DNA from: Bacillus sp. E(2018)
GTDB taxonomy: Bacteria; Bacillota; Bacilli; Bacillales; Fictibacillaceae
Assembly: GCF_005503015.1 (NCBI RefSeq)
Contig: NZ_SCOL01000001.1
Span: 186,001 to 250,000, forward strand
Length of the DNA stretch: 64,000 nt
Direction: 5' to 3'
Made by a program: the position numbers and the translations under genes. The notes below the pieces were generated by a model, which saw only the letters and a list, made by a program, of their open reading frames with translations, was not told the origin of the DNA and did not search any database. Of this stretch, positions 8,836 through 17,875 are shown one piece after another. Each line of letters opens with the position of its first letter. Position 1 is the stretch's first letter.

Positions 8836-8896
8836 TGGGTTGCTTTAAGATGAAAGGGAAAGTACATAATTTATTTCTTAAAGGAGGAGTATGAAC

Positions 8897-9394
8897 ATGG
8901 CTGTAACATTTAAAGAAAAACCAGTCACATTACTAGGAAGTGAAGTAAAAGTAGGGGACCAAGCTCCAGATTTTAAAGTGTTGGCAAACGACATGTCTGA
9001 AGTTAGTCTTGCAGATTCAAAAGGAAGTGTACGTTTGATCGCTGCTGTCCCTTCAGTTGATACAGGCGTATGTGATGCGGAAGTGCGTCGTTTTAATGAA
9101 GAGGCATCAAAGCTTGATAACGTTAAAGTCTTAACGGTTTCAGTGGACTTGCCTTTTGCACAAAAAAGATGGTGTGCAGCAGCAGGTATTGAAAATGTTC
9201 AAACGCTTTCTGATCACCGTGATCTTTCATTCGGTAAAGCATATGGTGTAGCGATCGAGGAACTTCGTCTTCTAGCGCGCTCTGTTTTTGTTATTGATAG
9301 CTCTGATAAAGTTACGTATGTAGAGTACGTAGATGAAGTTACGAGCCACCCTAATTACGAAGCAGCGATCGAAGCAGCTAAAGCAGCAAAATAG
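8897..9394 (+). CDS. tpx: Thiol peroxidase Tpx
   Basis: Atypical 2-Cys peroxiredoxin that reduces hydroperoxides with thioredoxin. The peroxidatic cysteine is in [12 protein letters not shown] at about residue 59 and the resolving cysteine in WCAAAG at about 93, the usual Tpx spacing. The ATG at 8897 stands nine bases from AAGGAGG; the nearer ATG at 8891 is only three bases away and therefore less likely. About 165 aa, full length. It appears monocistronic, with its own terminator. Confidence 0.95.
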   Translation: MAVTFKEKPVTLLGSEVKVGDQAPDFKVLANDMSEVSLADSKGSVRLIAAVPSVDTGVCDAEVRRFNEEASKLDNVKVLTVSVDLPFAQKRWCAAAGIENVQTLSDHRDLSFGKAYGVAIEELRLLARSVFVIDSSDKVTYVEYVDEVTSHPNYEAAIEAAKAAK

Positions 9395-9404
9395 ACATCC
9401 AGAC

Positions 9405-9441
9405 ATCTCCGGTAAAGCTTCAAAATACCGGAGATTTTTTT
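9405..9441 (+). terminator. Terminator of tpx
   Basis: ATCTCCGGTA / TACCGGAGAT hairpin followed by a T run. Confidence 0.9.
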
Positions 9442-9492
9442 GTTTAAATATTGCCCTACAACCTCCATTTTGGTAATGGTAGAAGTTAATGA

Positions 9493-9522
9493 TTGTATAT
9501 ACAGTACGTAGTTTGCTAAAAT
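9493..9522 (+). promoter_or_regulatory. Putative sigma-A promoter of ytxK
   Basis: TTGTAT, 18 bp, TAAAAT, about 30 bases upstream of the ytxK start. Confidence 0.5.
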
Positions 9523-9554
9523 GTTTCCTGTGAAAACTTAGGAGGAAGCGATAT

Positions 9555-10553
9555 ATGAGTTCTTTTAAAGATGTAGAAAAGCTATTTGTTGTTCTCGACA
9601 ACACAGCGACGGTAATTAAGGATAAACTTGAACTGCCTTATTTAGACGCTCTTGTAGAATCAGGAGAAAATCTGTTCTTTCAAGAGATGCCAAAAGAATA
9701 CCCGAAAGAATTATCAACTGTATTAACAGATGAATACAAAAAAGTGAACGTTACAGAATTCGGTAAAGAAGAAACGCGTAAAGCCTTTCAGTTGGCTGTA
9801 CTAAAAGGTATGAAAGAAGCTGTTCAGCCTCATCATGCGATGACGCCAGATGCGGTCGCTCTTTTTGCTGGATACCTCGTACAGAAATTCATGAAAAAAT
9901 CCGAAAACCTTACATTGTTAGATCCTGTAGTCGGTTCAGGAAACTTGCTAACAGCTGTTATGAATCAGTTGAAGGACAAAGAGTGTGTTTCATTTGGAGT
10001 AGAAGTGGACGAAACACTTTTACGTTTAGCGTGGGTTAATGCAAACATCCAAAAACATAAACTAGAGCTTTTTCACCAAGATGTGATCAAACCACTCTAT
10101 GCAGATCCTGTTGATGTGGTTGTAGCTGATCTTCCTGTAGGATTTTATCCAGACGATGAAGCCGCTAAAGCCTTCAAAGTTCATGAAAAAGAAGGGCATA
10201 CTTATGCTCATCACTTAATCATTGAGCAATCTGTTCATCACTTGAAAGAAACAGGCATTGGGATATTTATCGTGCCGAACAACCTTTTTGAAAGTGAACA
10301 AGCGGATTTGTTTAAAAGTTGGATGAAGGAAACTGTAACCGTCCTAGGTCTTCTTCAGTTACCTGAATCATTGTTTAAGTCCTCCGTACATGCAAAGAGT
10401 ATCCTGATTCTTCAAAAGAATGGAGAAGGTGCAATTAAGCCTAAACAAGCGATGCTAGCTCAGCTTCCATCTTTCTCAAATAAAAATGGTTTAGGAAATG
10501 TGATGGAACAGATTAATGAGTGGTTTAAAACAGAGTGGGAACGTGAAAAATAA
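9555..10553 (+). CDS. ytxK: Class I SAM-dependent methyltransferase-like protein YtxK
   Basis: N6-adenine methylase-like fold. Motif I is DPVVGSGNLL at about 123, and the catalytic motif, NPPY-like in true N6 methylases, reads DLPVGFYP at about 192. The Asn to Asp change suggests either another methyl acceptor or loss of adenine methylation. An N-terminal helical region precedes the Rossmann domain; 332 aa. It sits directly upstream of ackA as in B. subtilis but is separated from it by a terminator. Function is not established. Confidence 0.85.
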   Translation: MSSFKDVEKLFVVLDNTATVIKDKLELPYLDALVESGENLFFQEMPKEYPKELSTVLTDEYKKVNVTEFGKEETRKAFQLAVLKGMKEAVQPHHAMTPDAVALFAGYLVQKFMKKSENLTLLDPVVGSGNLLTAVMNQLKDKECVSFGVEVDETLLRLAWVNANIQKHKLELFHQDVIKPLYADPVDVVVADLPVGFYPDDEAAKAFKVHEKEGHTYAHHLIIEQSVHHLKETGIGIFIVPNNLFESEQADLFKSWMKETVTVLGLLQLPESLFKSSVHAKSILILQKNGEGAIKPKQAMLAQLPSFSNKNGLGNVMEQINEWFKTEWEREK

Positions 10554-10583
10554 CAGCGTGGGTCTATCCTATGCTGTTTTTTT
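10552..10583 (+). terminator. Terminator of ytxK
   Basis: AACAGCGTGGG / CCTATGCTGTT with a wobble pair, then seven T; it overlaps the ytxK stop codon. Confidence 0.8.
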
Positions 10584-10629
10584 CATGGAATTGCAAACGG
10601 ATTCAAGTCTGAATTGCATGAATATAAGG

Positions 10630-10644
10630 TGTAAGCGTTTTACA
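10630..10644 (+). promoter_or_regulatory. cre-like CcpA site upstream of ackA
   Basis: TGTAAGCGTTTTACA, a TGTAA - N5 - TTACA palindrome with the central CG, lies immediately upstream of the -35 box. The consensus is matched with one inserted base. ackA of B. subtilis is activated by CcpA from an upstream cre. Confidence 0.6.
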
Positions 10645-10647
10645 ACC

Positions 10648-10676
10648 TTGATATTAATAAACGTCAATGTTTAAAT
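10648..10676 (+). promoter_or_regulatory. Putative sigma-A promoter of ackA
   Basis: TTGATA, 17 bp, TTAAAT. The expected leader of about 70 bases contains the hairpin AGTAGGA / TCCTACT at 10707-10727. Confidence 0.6.
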
Positions 10677-10757
10677 AAGGAAGGAGTAAGTTTCAAGTGA
10701 GATGGAAGTAGGAGTTTTCATCCTACTATTTCATTGAATATGAAGGAGATGGCTATT

Positions 10758-11945
10758 TTGGCTAAAATTATTGCAATTAACGCCGGAAGCTCGTCCTTAA
10801 AATTTCAGTTGCTTCAAATGCCTGAAGAAGAAGTACTGACTAAAGGACTTGTAGAACGTATCGGATTAAATGATTCAGTTTTCACGATCGAAGTGAATGG
10901 TGAAAAAGTAAAAGAAATTAAAGATATCCAAGATCATTCAGAAGCAGTATCGATGCTTTTAGATAAATTAGTAAAACATAACATCATTTCTTCTCTAGAT
11001 GAGATCGAAGGAATCGGTCATCGTGTTGTACATGGTGGAGAAAAGTTTAACGACTCGGTTCTAATCACAGATGAGATTCTACATGAAATCGAAGAGATTT
11101 CTTATCTTGCACCACTACACAATCCAGCAAATGTTGTTGGAATCAAAGCTTTCAAGAACGTGTTGCCTAACGTACCAGCAGTTGCTGTTTTTGATACGGC
11201 TTTCCATCAGTCCATGCCTGAAAAATCATTCTTGTACAGCCTTCCTTACGAGTATTATGAAGAGTACGGCATTCGTAAATACGGTTTCCACGGAACAAGT
11301 CATAAGTATGTTTCAGAGAGAGCTGCGGAGCTTCTTGGACGTCCGGTTGAACAACTTCGTCTATTATCATGCCACTTAGGTAACGGTGCAAGTATCGCAG
11401 CGATCGAAGGTGGAAAATCGATTGATACATCTATGGGCTTTACACCTTTAGCAGGTGTTACAATGGGAACTCGTTCTGGTAACATTGACCCGTCATTGAT
11501 TCCTTACATCATGCAAAAAACAGGTCAAAGCGCTGAAGAAGTAATTAATGTATTGAATAATAAGAGTGGAATGCTTGGAGTTTCTGGGTTCTCTTCTGAC
11601 CTTCGCGACATTGAAAGTGAAGCAGAAAAAGGAAATGAACGTGCTGAACTTGCATTAGAAGTTTTTGCTAGCCGTATCCATAAATATATCGGATCTTATG
11701 CAGCGAGAATGGCTGGAATCGACGCGATTATCTTTACAGCTGGTATCGGTGAGAACAGTACAGCTGTACGTGAGCGCGTACTTCGTGGCTTAGAGTTCAT
11801 GGGAGTATATTGGGATCCTGCTCTTAACCAAGTTCGTGGTAAAGAGGCATTCATCAGCTATCCTCACTCACCAGTAAAGGTTATCGTCATTCCTACAAAT
11901 GAAGAAGTAATGATCGCGCGTGATACAATGCGCTATGCGATGTAG
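10758..11945 (+). CDS. ackA: Acetate kinase
   Basis: Interconverts acetyl phosphate plus ADP with acetate plus ATP, the last step of overflow metabolism. The N-terminal [11 protein letters not shown] and the later [20 protein letters not shown] and FTAGIGEN motifs are all present. The TTG at 10758 gives 395 aa and aligns with the usual AckA N terminus; AAGGAG (10743-10748) is nine bases upstream, and further upstream starts would overlap that site. Expression is probably raised on glucose through the adjacent cre-like site. Confidence 0.96.
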   Translation: MAKIIAINAGSSSLKFQLLQMPEEEVLTKGLVERIGLNDSVFTIEVNGEKVKEIKDIQDHSEAVSMLLDKLVKHNIISSLDEIEGIGHRVVHGGEKFNDSVLITDEILHEIEEISYLAPLHNPANVVGIKAFKNVLPNVPAVAVFDTAFHQSMPEKSFLYSLPYEYYEEYGIRKYGFHGTSHKYVSERAAELLGRPVEQLRLLSCHLGNGASIAAIEGGKSIDTSMGFTPLAGVTMGTRSGNIDPSLIPYIMQKTGQSAEEVINVLNNKSGMLGVSGFSSDLRDIESEAEKGNERAELALEVFASRIHKYIGSYAARMAGIDAIIFTAGIGENSTAVRERVLRGLEFMGVYWDPALNQVRGKEAFISYPHSPVKVIVIPTNEEVMIARDTMRYAM

Positions 11946-11953
11946 TGATAGTT

Positions 11954-11988
11954 ACAGTCTTTTCCTTTTGGAAAAGGCTGTTTTTTTG
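11954..11988 (+). terminator. Terminator of ackA
   Basis: ACAGTCTTTTCC / GGAAAAGGCTGT hairpin followed by seven T. Confidence 0.9.
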
Positions 11989-12017
11989 TGCTTAGAAATG
12001 CAGTTTAAAGGAGGAAT

Positions 12018-12053
12018 ATGGAGTTGTTTAGCGTAAAACATCTAATGAGCTAA
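12018..12053 (+). CDS. Possible 11-codon leader ORF upstream of the GNAT gene
   Basis: A strong ribosome site, AAAGGAGG (12007-12014), is followed by ATG (12018) or TTG (12024) and an open frame MELFSVKHLMS. ATG spacing is short (three bases), TTG spacing nine. A small hairpin, AAAAGG / CCTTTT, follows before the GNAT ribosome site. It could be a leader peptide or a decayed gene start; nothing shows that it is translated. Confidence 0.25.
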   Translation: MELFSVKHLMS

Positions 12054-12089
12054 AAAAGGCATTCACCTTTTAAAAGAGGGAGGCAAAAA

Positions 12090-12752
12090 ATGTACATAAA
12101 GAAACAATTTCTATACATGAACAATCAAAATGTAAGAGCTGTCATTCGAAATTATGAACAAAAAGATGTTGCTGAACTCCTATCCATTCAAAAAGAAAGC
12201 TTTCCTCCTCCGTTTCCCTCAGAATTATTATGGAATGAAAAACAGTTATATAACCATATCTCACTCTTTCCCGATGGAGCTCTATGTGTAGAGATCGATG
12301 GAGTCCTTGCTGGATCGGTAACAAGTTTAATCGTGAATTATGATGTGGAACATCCGCAGCATACGTGGGAAGAGATAACGGGTAACGGCTATATCACCAA
12401 TCATGATCAAAATGGAAATACACTGTATGTTGTAGATATTTGCATAAGACCTTCACACCGTAAACTAAATTTAGGCAAGCTTCTTATGCAGGCGCTATAC
12501 GAAACAGTCATCCACCTTAATTTGCAGAGATTGTTAGGCGGAGGTAGGATGCCGGGATTTTCAAAGCATTCACATGATTTTTCTCCTCAAGAGTATGCTG
12601 ACAAAGTGATTAGCGGCGAGCTATATGATCCTGTCATCTCCTTTCTTTTGCGATGTGGAAGAAGTCCACTGATGCTTATCCCGAATTATATTGAGGACGA
12701 AGAATCGTCTAACTATGCGTTGCTGATGGAATGGAGAAATCCGTTTTTATAA
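12090..12752 (+). CDS. GNAT family N-acetyltransferase
   Basis: 220 aa. The acetyltransferase core is recognisable from VRAVIRNYEQKDVAELL through the beta4 strand LYVVDICIRPSHR and the acetyl-CoA pyrophosphate loop, here HRKLNLGKLLM instead of the canonical R/Q-x-x-G-x-G/A. An insertion around GGGRMPGFSKHSHDFSPQEY resembles GNATs that are found fused to carbon-nitrogen hydrolases. The ribosome site GGGAGG precedes the ATG at 12090; a second in-frame ATG is at 12117. The substrate is unknown. Confidence 0.75.
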   Translation: MYIKKQFLYMNNQNVRAVIRNYEQKDVAELLSIQKESFPPPFPSELLWNEKQLYNHISLFPDGALCVEIDGVLAGSVTSLIVNYDVEHPQHTWEEITGNGYITNHDQNGNTLYVVDICIRPSHRKLNLGKLLMQALYETVIHLNLQRLLGGGRMPGFSKHSHDFSPQEYADKVISGELYDPVISFLLRCGRSPLMLIPNYIEDEESSNYALLMEWRNPFL

Positions 12753-12831
12753 GTTTGTTTGCTCATTTCAGAATTTTTACTTTAAGTGTGTTTTATACTA
12801 CACTATTTAAAAGGTTTTAAGGAGGATATGT

Positions 12832-13662
12832 ATGGTATTAACAGCGCGTGAGGAACAGATCTGGCAAGAAATTATGGCGTGGGAAGAAGATTTTTTTACA
12901 TATGAACCAACAGACTTTGGACGTACTTATGAAAAATGGGCAACAAGGCAGATGGACCTCCTCCCGGAAGAGGTGCAGGAGACAGTCGGTGAATATGTGG
13001 ATTCTGCGCTGTTTCACATTCATGCTCTTATACAAAATTCACAGTTCCAATTGGATACTAAACAACGGTTATTATCTGAAGCAAGAGTTTTTAGAGACGA
13101 TATCTATGAAATTGAAGATCTGAAAAAGTGTTCGATCGATCAGTTATCGTATATGGCAGACCAGCAGATCGCAAGAAACAGGCTCTTGTCCTTTTCACAA
13201 GGAGGACTCGCAGGTACAGGAGGACTTCTCTTTTTAGGAACAGATCTGCCTGCAATGGTTGCTCTTGGCATCCGTTCGGTTCAATCTATCGCGATGCACT
13301 ATGGCTATGATATCCAGAGACCTGCAGAAATGATGCGTTCTTTAAAAGTTTATCACGCAGCAACGATGCCAAAGCGCTTTCAACAGGAAAAGTGGGACGA
13401 GCTGATGGTTGAGATCAGGGAAGAAGAAGATCCAATTTTTTATGCGGGAAAAGATGTGATCGCTGATGTATCATGGATGTCGCATCCGATACAGCAAGCT
13501 GTGAAGATGATGGCGATTCTTCTTCTTCGAAAGAAGCTAACACAAGGGTTGCCGATTTTCGGAATGGCACTCGGTGCATTCATGAACTATCAACAGTCGA
13601 GAAAAATTACAGAAATAGCACACAAGTTTTATCAAAAAAGATATCTTTTCGAAAAATATTAA
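12832..13662 (+). CDS. EcsC family protein
   Basis: 276 aa. It matches the EcsC family by the pattern of an acidic, aromatic-rich N terminus, a glycine-rich hydrophobic hairpin (GGLAGTGGLLFLGTDLPAMVALGIRSV, about residues 123-150) and a hydrophobic C-terminal stretch before the basic tail. EcsC was named from the ecsABC locus, but its function is unclear. A strong ribosome site, AAGGAGG, precedes the start. moaB follows after 18 bases, so co-transcription is likely. Confidence 0.7.
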   Translation: MVLTAREEQIWQEIMAWEEDFFTYEPTDFGRTYEKWATRQMDLLPEEVQETVGEYVDSALFHIHALIQNSQFQLDTKQRLLSEARVFRDDIYEIEDLKKCSIDQLSYMADQQIARNRLLSFSQGGLAGTGGLLFLGTDLPAMVALGIRSVQSIAMHYGYDIQRPAEMMRSLKVYHAATMPKRFQQEKWDELMVEIREEEDPIFYAGKDVIADVSWMSHPIQQAVKMMAILLLRKKLTQGLPIFGMALGAFMNYQQSRKITEIAHKFYQKRYLFEKY

Positions 13663-13680
13663 GAAACAGGTGTAGCCTCC

Positions 13681-14187
13681 ATGAGTCTAAAAGAACATAA
13701 AGCTCGAGCACCACAAGTGGTTAGATGCATGATCGTAACCGTTAGTGATACACGAAATGAAGAAACAGATAAAAGCGGAAAATTAATTCATACTTTTTTA
13801 GAGAAAAAGGATCATAAAATTATTGCATACAAAATCGTTAAAGATGAGATTAGATCCATACAAGATGCTGCAGAATACGGCATACAGAATGAAGAGATTG
13901 ATGTTGTGATTTTTAATGGAGGAACAGGAATCGCTTCTAGGGATGTAACAATTGAAGCATTAACTCCTTTGTTTGAAAAAGAGATTTCTGGTTTTGGTGA
14001 ACTTTTTCGCATGTTAAGCTATACAGACGATATTGGCTCTGGTGCGATGCTGAGCAGAGCAGTTGCGGGAGTTAAGGAGAGAACAGCGATATTCGCACTC
14101 CCTGGTTCCTCAGGTGCTGTAAAACTAGGTATGGAAAAATTAATCATACCCGAGCTGTCACATGTTGTTCAACAGCTGAATAAATAA
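13681..14187 (+). CDS. moaB: Molybdenum cofactor biosynthesis protein MoaB/MogA family
   Basis: Molybdopterin-binding fold of 168 aa. The family features MIVTVSDTR at about residue 16, FNGGTGIASRDVT near 80 and LPGSSGAVKLGMEKL near the C terminus are present. MoaB/MogA proteins adenylate molybdopterin before metal insertion. The position beside argG matches B. subtilis moaB. The ribosome site is weak (AGGTG about 10 bases upstream), which fits coupling to the EcsC-like gene. Confidence 0.9.
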   Translation: MSLKEHKARAPQVVRCMIVTVSDTRNEETDKSGKLIHTFLEKKDHKIIAYKIVKDEIRSIQDAAEYGIQNEEIDVVIFNGGTGIASRDVTIEALTPLFEKEISGFGELFRMLSYTDDIGSGAMLSRAVAGVKERTAIFALPGSSGAVKLGMEKLIIPELSHVVQQLNK

Positions 14188-14211
14188 GATTGTTTTTAAA
14201 TAGTCCAAAAT

Positions 14212-14237
14212 AAAGAGGATGCATCTGCATCCTCTTT
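14212..14237. terminator. Bidirectional terminator between moaB and a minus-strand gene
   Basis: AAAGAGGATGCA / TGCATCCTCTTT with a two-base centre. Confidence 0.85.
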
Positions 14238-14277
14238 ATTTCTATGTGGAGATTCCTAATATTGACGGGAACTTAAT

Positions 14278-14592
14278 TTAATCATGAATCTTTGATGTAA
14301 TGCTTTGATTTAATCTGTACCATAGCCAAAGATCGTTGATGACAGAAGCAAGGCTCGCGATTTTATTGTTCAATTCGCATGACACCTCAAAATGTTCTTC
14401 AGTTGATAGTTGGTCTTGTAACTCGTTAATTATCGCTTCAATCTCTCCGATTCGATCAGGAATTCTTCCTCTGATCTTTTCCCAATGCAACATAATTGCT
14501 TCTTGAGTCGACGTATCGTACTTTTCCCACGATTTATTTAAATGCGGAACAAAGATTCCGAGCCTTTCATCCCAAACAAAGTCATTCTGCAA
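14278..14592 (-). CDS. Uncharacterised 104-aa protein
   Basis: I do not recognise this family. The product is soluble and acidic, with an aromatic-rich N terminus (FVWDERLGIFVP) followed by predicted helices; there are no cysteines except one, no signal peptide and no membrane segment. The start is TTG, supported by AGAGGTGA at good spacing on the minus strand. It is convergent with moaB and divergent from argG. Confidence 0.65.
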   Translation of the reverse strand: MQNDFVWDERLGIFVPHLNKSWEKYDTSTQEAIMLHWEKIRGRIPDRIGEIEAIINELQDQLSTEEHFEVSCELNNKIASLASVINDLWLWYRLNQSITSKIHD

Positions 14593-14653
14593 TTGAAATC
14601 ACCTCTAATTCTATTGTACAAAAGGGTGGAGTGGGATGATAGATAAAAGTTGG

Positions 14654-14671
14654 ATGTTATTTTTATTCATT
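14654..14671 (+). promoter_or_regulatory. Candidate ARG box 1 (AhrC/ArgR) upstream of argG
   Basis: ATGTTATTTTTATTCATT matches about 13 of 18 positions of the reverse-oriented B. subtilis ARG box. It overlaps the exact inverted repeat TTATTC - N8 - GAATAA (14663-14682) abutting the -35 box. Confidence 0.4.
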
Positions 14672-14684
14672 TTAAAGAATAACC

Positions 14685-14714
14685 TTGCAATCTCATTGGT
14701 GTTTTTGTTATAGT
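14685..14714 (+). promoter_or_regulatory. Putative sigma-A promoter of argGH
   Basis: TTGCAA, 18 bp, TATAGT, about 90 bases upstream of argG. Confidence 0.6.
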
Positions 14715-14762
14715 ATGAACTATCATAAATGGTATTTTTATAAACAAAAATGTATAAAAATA

Positions 14763-14780
14763 AGTAAATATTCATTTTGG
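14763..14780 (+). promoter_or_regulatory. Candidate ARG box 2 downstream of the argGH promoter
   Basis: The reverse strand reads AAAATGAATATTTACTTA, with one perfect TGAAT half-site. With the upstream box it brackets the promoter, a layout that could allow looping repression. Confidence 0.35.
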
Positions 14781-14804
14781 CTATTACAAAAGGAGAGATT
14801 TCAT

Positions 14805-16007
14805 ATGGGGAAAAAGGTCGTTTTAGCTTATTCTGGAGGATTAGATACGTCTGTTGCCATTCCTTGGCTAGCGGATAAGGGATACGAAGTTATTGCATTA
14901 TGCTTGGATGTAGGTGAAGGAAAGGACCTTCCTTTTATACAATCAAAGGCGTTATCAATAGGCGCATCTGAATCAATCGTACTTGATGTACAAAAAGAAT
15001 ACGCTGATGAATATGCATTAGTTGCTCTACAATCACATGCATTGTATGAAGGGAAATATCCACTCATCTCTGCATTAAGCAGACCGTTGATTGCGAAAAA
15101 ATTAGTTGAAACTGCAAAAAAATATGGAGCTACAGCCGTTGCTCATGGCTGCACAGGAAAAGGAAACGACCAGGTTCGTTTTGAAGTTTCTGTTTCTGCA
15201 CTCGCTCCTGAGCTTGAAATTCTAGCACCAGTTCGTGAATGGAGCTGGTCGCGAGAAGAAGAGATTCAATATGCAAAAGAACATGATATTCCTGTCCCGA
15301 TCAAAAAAGAAAATCCGTTCTCTATCGATCAGAATCTATGGGGAAGAAGCAATGAATGTGGAATCTTAGAAGATCCTTGGGCTGCTCCACCAGAAGAAGC
15401 ATATGAAATGACTGTTGCTCTTGAGAATACGCCAGATGAGCCTCAGATCGTAGAAATCGGATTTGAACAAGGTGTTCCGGTTTCACTGAACGGTCAGCAT
15501 GTGTCGTTAGATGTGCTGATTAATCAGCTGAACGAGTGGGGAGGCGCACATGGTGTTGGACGAATCGACCATGTTGAAAATAGATTAGTAGGAATCAAAT
15601 CACGTGAAGTATACGAGTGTCCAGCTGCAACAACGCTTATTAAAGCACATAAAGAGCTTGAAGATCTAACATTAGTTAAAGAAGTTGCTCATTTTAAACC
15701 CATTATTGAAAAGAAGATGACTGAACTGATCTATGAAGGTTTATGGTTCTCACCGCTACAGGCATCATTAAAAGCTTTTTTAGATGAAACGCAAAAACAT
15801 GTAACAGGTACTGTACGTGTGAAATTCTTCAAAGGTCATGCCATCGTCGAAGGAAGAAAATCACCATTTTCTCTTTATGACGAAAAACTAGCAACGTATA
15901 CATCAGATGATGCTTTTGATCATACAGCTGCGAAAGGATTCATCTCTTTATGGGGACTTCCTACAAAAGTTAGCAGTATGGTTCAAAAAAATGAGGTGAA
16001 AGTGTGA
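14805..16007 (+). CDS. argG: Argininosuccinate synthase
   Basis: Condenses citrulline and aspartate using ATP. The PP-loop AYSGGLDTS at residues 8-16 and [14 protein letters not shown] near 115 identify the family; 400 aa is standard. The start at 14805 gives the conserved [13 protein letters not shown] terminus and follows AAAGGAGAG; the frame stays open 40 codons further upstream, but that part overlaps the promoter. It overlaps argH by four bases (GTGA), so the two are translationally coupled. Confidence 0.96.
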   Translation: MGKKVVLAYSGGLDTSVAIPWLADKGYEVIALCLDVGEGKDLPFIQSKALSIGASESIVLDVQKEYADEYALVALQSHALYEGKYPLISALSRPLIAKKLVETAKKYGATAVAHGCTGKGNDQVRFEVSVSALAPELEILAPVREWSWSREEEIQYAKEHDIPVPIKKENPFSIDQNLWGRSNECGILEDPWAAPPEEAYEMTVALENTPDEPQIVEIGFEQGVPVSLNGQHVSLDVLINQLNEWGGAHGVGRIDHVENRLVGIKSREVYECPAATTLIKAHKELEDLTLVKEVAHFKPIIEKKMTELIYEGLWFSPLQASLKAFLDETQKHVTGTVRVKFFKGHAIVEGRKSPFSLYDEKLATYTSDDAFDHTAAKGFISLWGLPTKVSSMVQKNEVKV

Positions 16008-17389
16008 AGAAGTTATGGGGAGGACGTTTCTCAAAACAACCTGAAGAATGGGTAGATGAGTTTGGGGCATCCATCTCTTTTGATCAGCAGTTGGCTAGTC
16101 AAGACATTAAAGGAAGTTTGGCTCATGCTAAGATGTTATTTCAATGTAAGATTATTGATGAGAGTGCCTACGAAAACATTAAGAATGGTTTGATTTCTCT
16201 TCAGTCAGAAGCGGAAGAAGGGGAACTTACGTATTCAGTAAAATACGAAGATATTCATTTGAACCTGGAAAAATTATTAACAGATAAAATCGGACCGGAT
16301 GGTGGAAAGCTTCATACGGCAAGAAGTCGAAATGATCAAGTGGCAACAGATTTTCATCTCTATGTAAAAGAAGAAACGCTATTGATCATCGCTCATATTG
16401 AAGAATTACAAAAATCACTTTTACATCTTGCTGAAGAGCATGTAGAAACAATCATCCCTGGGTATACGCATCTTCAGCGTGCTCAGCCCGTTTCATTTGC
16501 TCATCATCTGTTGGCTTATTTTTGGATGCTGGATCGCGATAAAGGAAGACTACAAGATAGTCTAAAACGCAGTGATATGATGCCTCTTGGTGCAGGAGCT
16601 CTAGCGGGAACGACGTTTGATATCGACCGTAACATCACGATGAACGAACTTGGATTCAGAGACAAGTATCTCAATAGCTTGGATGCTGTGAGTGATCGAG
16701 ATTTTGCGATCGAATGCTGCAGCAATGCTTCTATGATCATGATGCATCTTTCTCGTTTTTGTGAAGAACTGATCCTTTGGTCTTCAGAAGAGTTCGGGTT
16801 CATTGAGATCAGTGACAGCTTCACTACAGGCAGCTCCATGATGCCGCAAAAAAAGAATCCTGATATGGCTGAATTGATTCGAGGAAAAAGCGGGAGAGTC
16901 TATGGATCATTGATTTCCCTACTTACCTTAATGAAGGGATTGCCACTTGCATACAACAAAGACATGCAAGAAGACAAAGAACCCGTTTTTGATGCGGTAA
17001 AAACCGTTAAAGGATGTTTAAGCATCATGACAGGTATGATGAACGAAGTGAAAATTCATGTGGATAAGATGAATAAGGCCGTTCATCAAGACTTTTCTAA
17101 TGCTACAGAGCTTGCAGATTATCTAGCGAAAAAAGGAATTCCGTTTCGAGAAGCACATGAATTAGTGGGTCAGATGGTTCTTCAATGCATTCAAAAAGGC
17201 TGCTACCTTCTTGATGTGTCTCTGGATGAATATCAGGAATGGTGTCCCCTCGTTGAAAATGATCTGTTTGAGGCTTTATCTCCAAAAACTGCCGTAGAGA
17301 GACGAAATTCTGAAGGTGGAACTGGATTTGAAGCGGTTCGCCAACAGATTGATGCCGCACAATCAAAAATGGCCGTTTCCAATAATTAG
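16004..17389 (+). CDS. argH: Argininosuccinate lyase
   Basis: Cleaves argininosuccinate to arginine and fumarate. Fumarase/aspartase superfamily signature [12 protein letters not shown] begins at about residue 276; SRNDQVATD and [13 protein letters not shown] are also present. 461 aa. The start is GTG overlapping the argG stop, preceded by GAGGTGAAA inside argG. No strong terminator follows; the next inverted repeat lacks a T run, so transcription may continue into the small gene at 17459. Confidence 0.96.
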   Translation: MKKLWGGRFSKQPEEWVDEFGASISFDQQLASQDIKGSLAHAKMLFQCKIIDESAYENIKNGLISLQSEAEEGELTYSVKYEDIHLNLEKLLTDKIGPDGGKLHTARSRNDQVATDFHLYVKEETLLIIAHIEELQKSLLHLAEEHVETIIPGYTHLQRAQPVSFAHHLLAYFWMLDRDKGRLQDSLKRSDMMPLGAGALAGTTFDIDRNITMNELGFRDKYLNSLDAVSDRDFAIECCSNASMIMMHLSRFCEELILWSSEEFGFIEISDSFTTGSSMMPQKKNPDMAELIRGKSGRVYGSLISLLTLMKGLPLAYNKDMQEDKEPVFDAVKTVKGCLSIMTGMMNEVKIHVDKMNKAVHQDFSNATELADYLAKKGIPFREAHELVGQMVLQCIQKGCYLLDVSLDEYQEWCPLVENDLFEALSPKTAVERRNSEGGTGFEAVRQQIDAAQSKMAVSNN

Positions 17390-17399
17390 CTCAAATGAA

Positions 17400-17449
17400 C
17401 CTTCCTTGTAAGACAAAAACTATGGTTAAAGTCTTACGTTTGAAGGAGG
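17400..17449 (+). promoter_or_regulatory. Hairpin covering the ribosome site of the 53-aa gene
   Basis: GTAAGAC (17408-17414) pairs with GTCTTAC (17431-17437), and outside an internal loop CTTCC pairs with the GAAGG of the ribosome site GAAGGAGG (17442-17449). No T run follows, so it is not a standard terminator. Confidence 0.5.
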
Positions 17450-17458
17450 AAAGTAAAG

Positions 17459-17620
17459 ATGGAAAACGAAAAACGTCCCAACCAACAGCTTGAATATGAT
17501 GCTGAAGGTGAGATGACTGTTCATCAGCAGATAACAGAATCTTATCAAAGCGGAATCGTTGATAAAGTAGATCAAGGAAAGCAAAGAACAAAACTTGATG
17601 AAGAAGAAAGCCTTTCATAA
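17459..17620 (+). CDS. Uncharacterised 53-aa acidic protein
   Basis: A short hydrophilic product with no cysteine, no membrane segment and high Gln/Glu content (starts MENEKRPNQQLEYDAEGEM, ends in an acidic KLDEEESLS). GAAGGAGG precedes the ATG by nine bases and a terminator follows immediately, both good signs of a real gene. It lies 69 bases after argH and could be co-transcribed. I do not recognise the family; many Bacillus genomes carry small unknown genes here. Confidence 0.65.
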   Translation: MENEKRPNQQLEYDAEGEMTVHQQITESYQSGIVDKVDQGKQRTKLDEEESLS

Positions 17621-17630
17621 CACAAAATTA

Positions 17631-17664
17631 GGGTAGCTCTTATATAGAAGCTATCCTTTTTTTA
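17631..17664 (+). terminator. Terminator of the argGH-small gene unit
   Basis: GGGTAGCT / AGCTATCC stem with one wobble, then seven T. Confidence 0.85.
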
Positions 17665-17875
17665 TTTGTAAAAAGGTTAATCTAATCACTAATAAAGGCA
17701 GTATTATTCATAAAACCAAAATCGAGAATGTTCTTTTTCCTTTTAGGGCACCTTAAAGCTGTCTTGACTATATTAATATTTCTAATGAGATTCAACTTTT
17801 TATTTTGAATTTTTGGTGGTATGTTAACTATAGAATAATGAAAAAATTTCCAAGCGAATTAAGGGAGGGTACAAC

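Noticed and set aside
10678..10710. Tiny ORF GTG AGA TGG AAG TAG in the ackA leader
   Set aside because: A ribosome-like AAGGAAGGAG precedes it, but four codons without conservation data are not a supportable gene.
14685..14804. Forty-codon N-terminal extension of ArgG
   Set aside because: It runs through the promoter and ARG-box region, and ArgG proteins start at the PP-loop-proximal Met at 14805.
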